Below, in pieces: positions 30,330 through 34,266 of a DNA stretch of 34,266 nucleotides. The stretch's first letter is position 1, and each line of letters begins with the position of its first letter. The notes under the pieces were generated by a model. It made no database searches. It was not told where the DNA came from and worked only from the letters and a program-made list of their open reading frames with translations. The stretch covers positions 1 through 34,266 of the forward strand of contig JADGOZ010000021.1 of NCBI GenBank assembly GCA_017882705.1, written 5' to 3'. This DNA is from Candidatus Nanopelagicales bacterium. GTDB taxonomy: Bacteria > Actinomycetota > Actinomycetes > S36-B12 > CAIYMF01. Made by a program: the position numbers and the translations under genes.

Positions 30330-31502
30330 GTGTCCCTGCCGCCGCTGGTCGAGCCCGCCGAGGCGCTCACCGTGGACGAGGTACGCCGCTACAGCCGGCA
30401 CATCATCATCCCCGAGGTGGGGATGGCCGGTCAGAAGCGGCTGAAGAACGCCCGCGTGCTGTGCGTCGGCGCCGGCGGCCTCGGGAGCCCCGCGCTGATG
30501 TACCTCGCCGCGGCCGGTGTCGGCACGCTCGGCATCGTCGAGTTCGACACCGTCGACGAGTCGAACCTGCAGCGCCAGATCATCCACGGGCAGAGCGACA
30601 TCGGTCGGTCGAAGGCCGAGTCGGCGCGCGACTCCGTGCTGGAGATCAACCCGCACGTCAACGTCATCGTGCACGACACGCGTCTCGACAACGACAACGT
30701 GCTCAAGATCTTCGCGGGCTACGACCTCATCGTCGACGGCACCGACAACTTCGCGACCCGCTACATGGTCAACGACGCCGCGGTGCTGCTCGGCAAGCCC
30801 TACGTCTGGGGCTCGATCTACCGCTTCGAGGGCCAGGTCTCGGTGTTCTGGGACGAGTACGGCCCGAACTACCGCGACCTCTACCCCGAGCCCCCGCCCC
30901 CCGGCATGGTGCCGTCGTGCGCCGAGGGCGGCGTCCTCGGCGTGCTGTGCGCGTCGATCGGCTCGGTCATGGTCACCGAGGCGATCAAGCTCATCACCGG
31001 CATCGGTGACTCGCTGCTGGGCCGCCTAATGGTCTACGACGCCCTCGAGATGTCCTACCGCACGGTGAAGATCCGCAAGGACCCGAACGCGGAGAAGATC
31101 ACCGGGCTCATCGACTACGACGCGTTCTGCGGTGCCATCTCCGACGCGGCCGCCGACGCCGCGATCGGGCACACGATCTCCGTCGTGCAGCTCAAGGACA
31201 TGCTCGACGAGCGGACGGCCGGCGAGCGCGACTTCGTGCTCATCGACGTACGCGAGCGCAACGAGTGGGACATCGTGAGCATCCCGGGCGCGGTGCTCGT
31301 GCCCAAGGGCGAGTTCCTGTCCGGCAAGGCGCTCGAGGACCTGCCGAGCGACAAGCCGATCGTGCTGCACTGCAAGAGCGGCGTGCGCTCGGCCGAGGTG
31401 CTCGCGGTGATCAAGGGCGCCGGCTTCTCCGACGCCGTCCACGTCGGCGGCGGCGTGGTGGCCTGGGTCAATCAGATCGAACCGGAGAAGCCGTCCTACT
31501 AG
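30330..31502 (+). CDS. moeZ: Adenylyltransferase/sulfurtransferase MoeZ
   Basis: A 390-residue fusion of an E1-like ThiF/MoeB adenylyltransferase (about 15-275) and a rhodanese domain (about 285-390). The ATP loop GAGGLG is at 47-52, with the RQ of NLQRQIIHG and the DGTDNFATR loop; the rhodanese cysteine Cys348 is in LHCKSGVRSAEVL. It adenylates and thiocarboxylates sulfur carrier proteins, supplying sulfur for molybdopterin, thiamine and, with CysO-type carriers, cysteine. In mycobacteria it lies in the same block as DUF3107 and TetR (Rv3206c). GTG 30330 has GAGGAG about 6 nt upstream. A strong terminator follows. Confidence 0.95.
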   Translation: MSLPPLVEPAEALTVDEVRRYSRHIIIPEVGMAGQKRLKNARVLCVGAGGLGSPALMYLAAAGVGTLGIVEFDTVDESNLQRQIIHGQSDIGRSKAESARDSVLEINPHVNVIVHDTRLDNDNVLKIFAGYDLIVDGTDNFATRYMVNDAAVLLGKPYVWGSIYRFEGQVSVFWDEYGPNYRDLYPEPPPPGMVPSCAEGGVLGVLCASIGSVMVTEAIKLITGIGDSLLGRLMVYDALEMSYRTVKIRKDPNAEKITGLIDYDAFCGAISDAAADAAIGHTISVVQLKDMLDERTAGERDFVLIDVRERNEWDIVSIPGAVLVPKGEFLSGKALEDLPSDKPIVLHCKSGVRSAEVLAVIKGAGFSDAVHVGGGVVAWVNQIEPEKPSY

Positions 31503-31513
31503 GACTGACGACA

Positions 31514-31545
31514 CGAAGGGCCGCCCCCGAGGGGGCGGCCCTTCG
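31514..31545. terminator. Strong terminator hairpin after moeZ
   Basis: A perfect 15-bp stem (31514-31528 with 31531-31545) closed by a GA loop, 11 nt after the moeZ stop. It is the most stable hairpin recognised in the window and should work in both directions. Confidence 0.85.
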
Positions 31546-31547
31546 CC

Positions 31548-31667
31548 ATGTCGGTGCCACGCGAGGCTCCGGGTGCCAAGCAGGCTCCAGTGCTCGGCCG
31601 CGAGCAGCCGGGCGCGCACGGAGGCCGGGACGGCCTCGGGACGAGGTTCGGGCGGGAATGCGGGCAT
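31548..31667 (-). pseudogene. Truncated N-terminal remnant of an actinobacterial membrane protein
   Basis: Minus-strand residues from ATG 31667 include RARLLAAEHWSLLGTRSLAW. I recall this type of N-terminus from a common actinobacterial hypothetical membrane protein, where RLLATEHWxLLATRS is followed by several membrane helices. Here those helices are missing: after about 40 residues the frame runs into the moeZ terminator and antisense sequence. The stretch 31503-31815 therefore holds a terminator and this probable gene fragment, with nothing else recognised. The likeness is from memory and needs a database search. Confidence 0.4.
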
Positions 31668-31815
31668 GGGTGCCTCCGCGTCGGCGGCGACGTGTCGAGC
31701 CACCCGGGCGTGCGCGCCCACCGCGAGGCAGATCAAGATCGCCACTGGTGGGCTCTGCGGTGAAAGAAACTGCCGCTGATCGTCCCTCCGGGTCAGAATC
31801 GCGCGCGGTTGGAGG

Positions 31816-34224
31816 TCAGAGGCTGCCGACCTTCTGGAGCCAGTTGAAGCTGAAGTAGCCGGGGATGGTCGGCAGCCAGAAGGTCAGCAGGCGGAAGAGC
31901 AGGGTCGCGGAGACGGCCACGCCGGAGTCGATGCCGGCGAGGGTGAGGCCCGCGATGTACGCCGCCTCCACAGCGCCGAGCCCGCCGGGCGTCGGTGCCG
32001 CCTGACCGAGGGTCGAGCCGGCGAGATAGACCAGCGCGACCGCGGCCCAGTTGCCGTGGTCGGTGCCGAAGGCCTCGCAGCAGGCGATCATGCAGAGCGC
32101 GAAAGCGCCGTTGAGCAGCAGGATGCCGCCCACGCCCTCGACGATCTTCCACGGGCGCTGACCGATGGTGAGCAGCCGCGGACCGACCTCCGCGAGGATC
32201 GGGCGCACGCGCTCGAGCACCGTCTTGCGCACCGGACCGAACAGCAGCGCGAGAGCGAGCACCACGACGATGACGACCACCGCGACGATGGCCCACGTGG
32301 GCGGGGCGAAGTGGATGTCGGCCTGCTGCCCGGCGGCGATCGCGGTGAAGAACAGCAGCCCGATGTGCACGACGAACGCGAAGACCTGCGAGACGCCGAC
32401 GCTCGCCGCTGCCAGCGCGGGGTGCAGCCCGGACTTCTGCAGGTACCGCACGTTGACCGCGACCGCGCCGACGGTCGGCGGCGACACCAGGGTCGCGAAG
32501 CCTGCGGCGAGCTGGGCGGCGAACGTGCGCATGTGCGAGAGCTTCTCGAGCACGAATCCCGACAGGGAGAGTGCTGCGCCGACGAACGTGAGGAACGACA
32601 GGCCCAGCGCGGCGAGCGCCCAGTTCCACTGCGCCCGGCGGACGAGGCCGAGGAGGTCGACCTGCGCGAGCTGGGAGACCAGGACGTACGCCGCGATCGA
32701 TCCCGCCACGATCGTGAACAGCGTGCGCGGCTTCACCCGACGCAGCTCGAGCTGCTCGGTCTCGGCGGCCGAGGGCCGGAGCGCGATGAGCTCGTCGCGC
32801 AGCGCGACCAGCACGTCCTTCCTCCCGCGTACGCGGCGTCGCGTGTCGGCCGACAGGGCGATCGTCTGCAGCGCGGGAAGGGCGCGCGTGAGGCGGTCGG
32901 CGCCGAACACCCGCGCGCCCGCGGCGACGGCGCGGGGCACGTCGGTCAGCAGCGCCGCGGTGACGAGGAGCTCGGCGAGGTCGATCCGCTCCTGCACGTC
33001 GCTCGCGGCGATCGTGCCGTGCTGCACGCCGGCGAGCCAGATGCCGCCGTCGTCGGCCTTGATCAGCTGCTCCGGAGAGAGCGCGCGGTGCACGATCCGC
33101 TCGTCGTGGAGGGTGCGCACCGCGCGGTAGACCTCGTCGAGGTCGGTGTCGCTGACCGTGCCGTCGGCCAGCTCGGCGAACGTCGAGCCCGGGACCTCGT
33201 CGTAGGCGAGGAGGGTGGAGTCGGGGCCTACCTCGACCACGGCGCGCAGGGTCGGCACGCGGCCGCCGGCGGCGGTGGCGGCGTAGGACATCAGGGCCGC
33301 GTGCTCGAGCTGGGCGCGCATCGAGAAGACGCTCGGGTTGGCGGGGTCGGTGCGCAGGCGCAGCTGGCGCCAGGCGGCCCGGGCGAGGCCGGCGCCCTCC
33401 AGGTCGCGGTCGTAGACGTTGACGCGCAGGCGCTCCCGGCCGCGGGTGAACGCGGTGTACTGCCGGCCGCGGGCCGTGTTCTTGTTGGCGCGCAGCACGG
33501 TGATCGGCAGCCCGGCGCGGTCGAGCGCCTCGGCCACCTCCAGCCCGCTGGGGCGCGTGGTCGGCGTCCCCAGGGTGTAGCGGGTCGCGAGGCCGACCGC
33601 CCAGCCGATGGCCAGCGACATCCCGATGACCTGCGTGGTGGTCTGGCTCGTGGTGAGCGGCACGAAGGTGACCGCCACGATCGTGACGACGGCGAAGACG
33701 CCCCATCGCCCGCGGCCGAGCAGGCGCGCGACGGTGGTGAAGGCGACCAGCCCCGTGATGATCGGGTTGAGCACGATGCGACCGCCGCTGGCGTCGCCGG
33801 TGATGGCGACGAGCAGGCGCTCGGGGGCATAGCTCGTCACGAGGAACGTCGTCAGCAGGGCGAGCGCCGACGCGATGAGCATCGCTCCGACCGCGTCGAC
33901 GAGCTGCCGGCTGCGGCGGCGTGCCACGAGGTCGATGGCCACGGCGATCGGCAGGGCGAGGAGGCCGAGTCCGGCGATGGTGTTGAGCAGGAACCGGAGC
34001 AGCTCGGGCACCCGGTTGCTCGCGTCGATGATGTCCTGGTCGATGCCGGTCGAGGTCGCGGTCAGGAAGTAGGAGATCGCGACGATCGCGACGAAGGCAA
34101 GGAGGGCGACCGCGAAGCGCACGAGGTCGATGGGGCGGCGGACCCGGCGCGGGATGACGCCGTCCTCGATGACCAGCGTGCCTGCGCCGCCGTCGTCGGG
34201 ATCGAGGGGGACGGCGGGGGACAC
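31816..34224 (-). CDS. Large membrane protein: kinase-like domain plus flippase-type (lysylphosphatidylglycerol synthase TM) domain
   Basis: At least 802 residues. Residues about 30-225 hold several membrane helices; about 240-500 form a soluble kinase-like domain; about 505-800 form the flippase-like membrane region (YbhN/UPF0104 type) with AGFATLVSPPTVGAVAVNVRYLQ and GSTLGQAAPTPGGLGAVEAAYI, signatures of this family. The kinase-like part has HRALSPEQL (379-387) where HRDxxxxN is expected, and LAGVQHG (397-403) instead of DFG, so it is probably a pseudokinase. A role in moving a lipid-linked molecule is suggested by the family. The frame stays open to the window edge and GTG 34224 lacks a ribosome binding site, so the gene may begin outside the window. 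Confidence 0.82.
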   Translation of the reverse strand: MSPAVPLDPDDGGAGTLVIEDGVIPRRVRRPIDLVRFAVALLAFVAIVAISYFLTATSTGIDQDIIDASNRVPELLRFLLNTIAGLGLLALPIAVAIDLVARRRSRQLVDAVGAMLIASALALLTTFLVTSYAPERLLVAITGDASGGRIVLNPIITGLVAFTTVARLLGRGRWGVFAVVTIVAVTFVPLTTSQTTTQVIGMSLAIGWAVGLATRYTLGTPTTRPSGLEVAEALDRAGLPITVLRANKNTARGRQYTAFTRGRERLRVNVYDRDLEGAGLARAAWRQLRLRTDPANPSVFSMRAQLEHAALMSYAATAAGGRVPTLRAVVEVGPDSTLLAYDEVPGSTFAELADGTVSDTDLDEVYRAVRTLHDERIVHRALSPEQLIKADDGGIWLAGVQHGTIAASDVQERIDLAELLVTAALLTDVPRAVAAGARVFGADRLTRALPALQTIALSADTRRRVRGRKDVLVALRDELIALRPSAAETEQLELRRVKPRTLFTIVAGSIAAYVLVSQLAQVDLLGLVRRAQWNWALAALGLSFLTFVGAALSLSGFVLEKLSHMRTFAAQLAAGFATLVSPPTVGAVAVNVRYLQKSGLHPALAAASVGVSQVFAFVVHIGLLFFTAIAAGQQADIHFAPPTWAIVAVVVIVVVLALALLFGPVRKTVLERVRPILAEVGPRLLTIGQRPWKIVEGVGGILLLNGAFALCMIACCEAFGTDHGNWAAVALVYLAGSTLGQAAPTPGGLGAVEAAYIAGLTLAGIDSGVAVSATLLFRLLTFWLPTIPGYFSFNWLQKVGSL

Positions 34225-34266
34225 GGGAGTGATCGTCGCATCCGGACGGCCGTCGGGCGGGGAGGC

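Noticed and set aside
1..34266. CRISPR arrays, tRNA or rRNA genes, insertion sequences, prophage or integrase
   Set aside because: None was recognised by eye. Repeats are limited to short palindromes, hairpins and the 16-nt pair at 30198; a tRNA or covariance-model scan was not possible here.

Overview
This 34.3 kb window is very GC-rich. Codons end in G or C, GTG starts are common, and several start codons sit 6-8 nt downstream of a TANNNT box, as in leaderless actinobacterial transcripts. Gene content (DUF3107, TetR, ParA, RhlE-type helicase, MoeZ, SigE-family ECF factors, HutC-type GntR) points to a high-GC actinobacterium, probably a Nocardioides-like or related soil lineage. The genus is an inference. 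No rRNA, tRNA, CRISPR array, transposase or phage gene was recognised.

Layout. 1-2.4 kb: 3' part of a LivH-type branched-chain amino acid permease, a DUF4287 protein, a two-gene unit (alpha/beta hydrolase, then an HATPase anti-sigma-like protein). 2.5-11.9 kb: a block resembling the M. tuberculosis Rv3213c-Rv3206c neighbourhood: ParA ATPase + L,D-transpeptidase, DEAD-box helicase, ferritin-like protein, DUF3107, TetR, an unknown protein + hydrolase. Inside it sits a cassette of Rieske protein / ECF sigma / zinc-finger anti-sigma with two facing ECF promoters. MoeZ, the expected end of that block, appears only at 30.3 kb, after about 18 kb of accessory genes.

The accessory segment (12.0-25.4 kb) looks like a catabolic cluster for a small amine or amino alcohol handled as a gamma-glutamyl derivative. 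It holds an APC permease, a choline/ethanolamine-kinase-like protein, a glutamine-synthetase-like gamma-glutamyl ligase, an SDR, an aldehyde dehydrogenase, a PuuD-type gamma-glutamyl hydrolase, a dimethylglycine/sarcosine-dehydrogenase-like FAD-GcvT protein, a GntR/HutC regulator, a thioesterase, an MBL-fold hydrolase and a frameshifted methyltransferase. Two perfect GGTCTAGACC palindromes, the core recognised by HutC-type regulators such as DasR, lie before the oxidoreductase and between the divergent kinase and ligase genes, tying the cluster into one probable regulon. The ligase-SDR-ALDH-hydrolase order of chemistry resembles the GlnA4 ethanolamine route of Streptomyces and the Puu route of E. 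coli; the actual substrate is not known.

25.4-28.9 kb holds two tandem copies of a SigE-family ECF sigma / membrane anti-sigma-like pair, each with the same promoter motif (GTCAACC-N15-CGWC) and a similar terminator. The second copy carries one frameshift in each gene. 28.9-34.2 kb: ahpC-ahpD peroxide defence genes, moeZ, a truncated gene remnant, and a large membrane protein combining a kinase-like domain with a flippase-type domain whose 5' end may lie outside the window.
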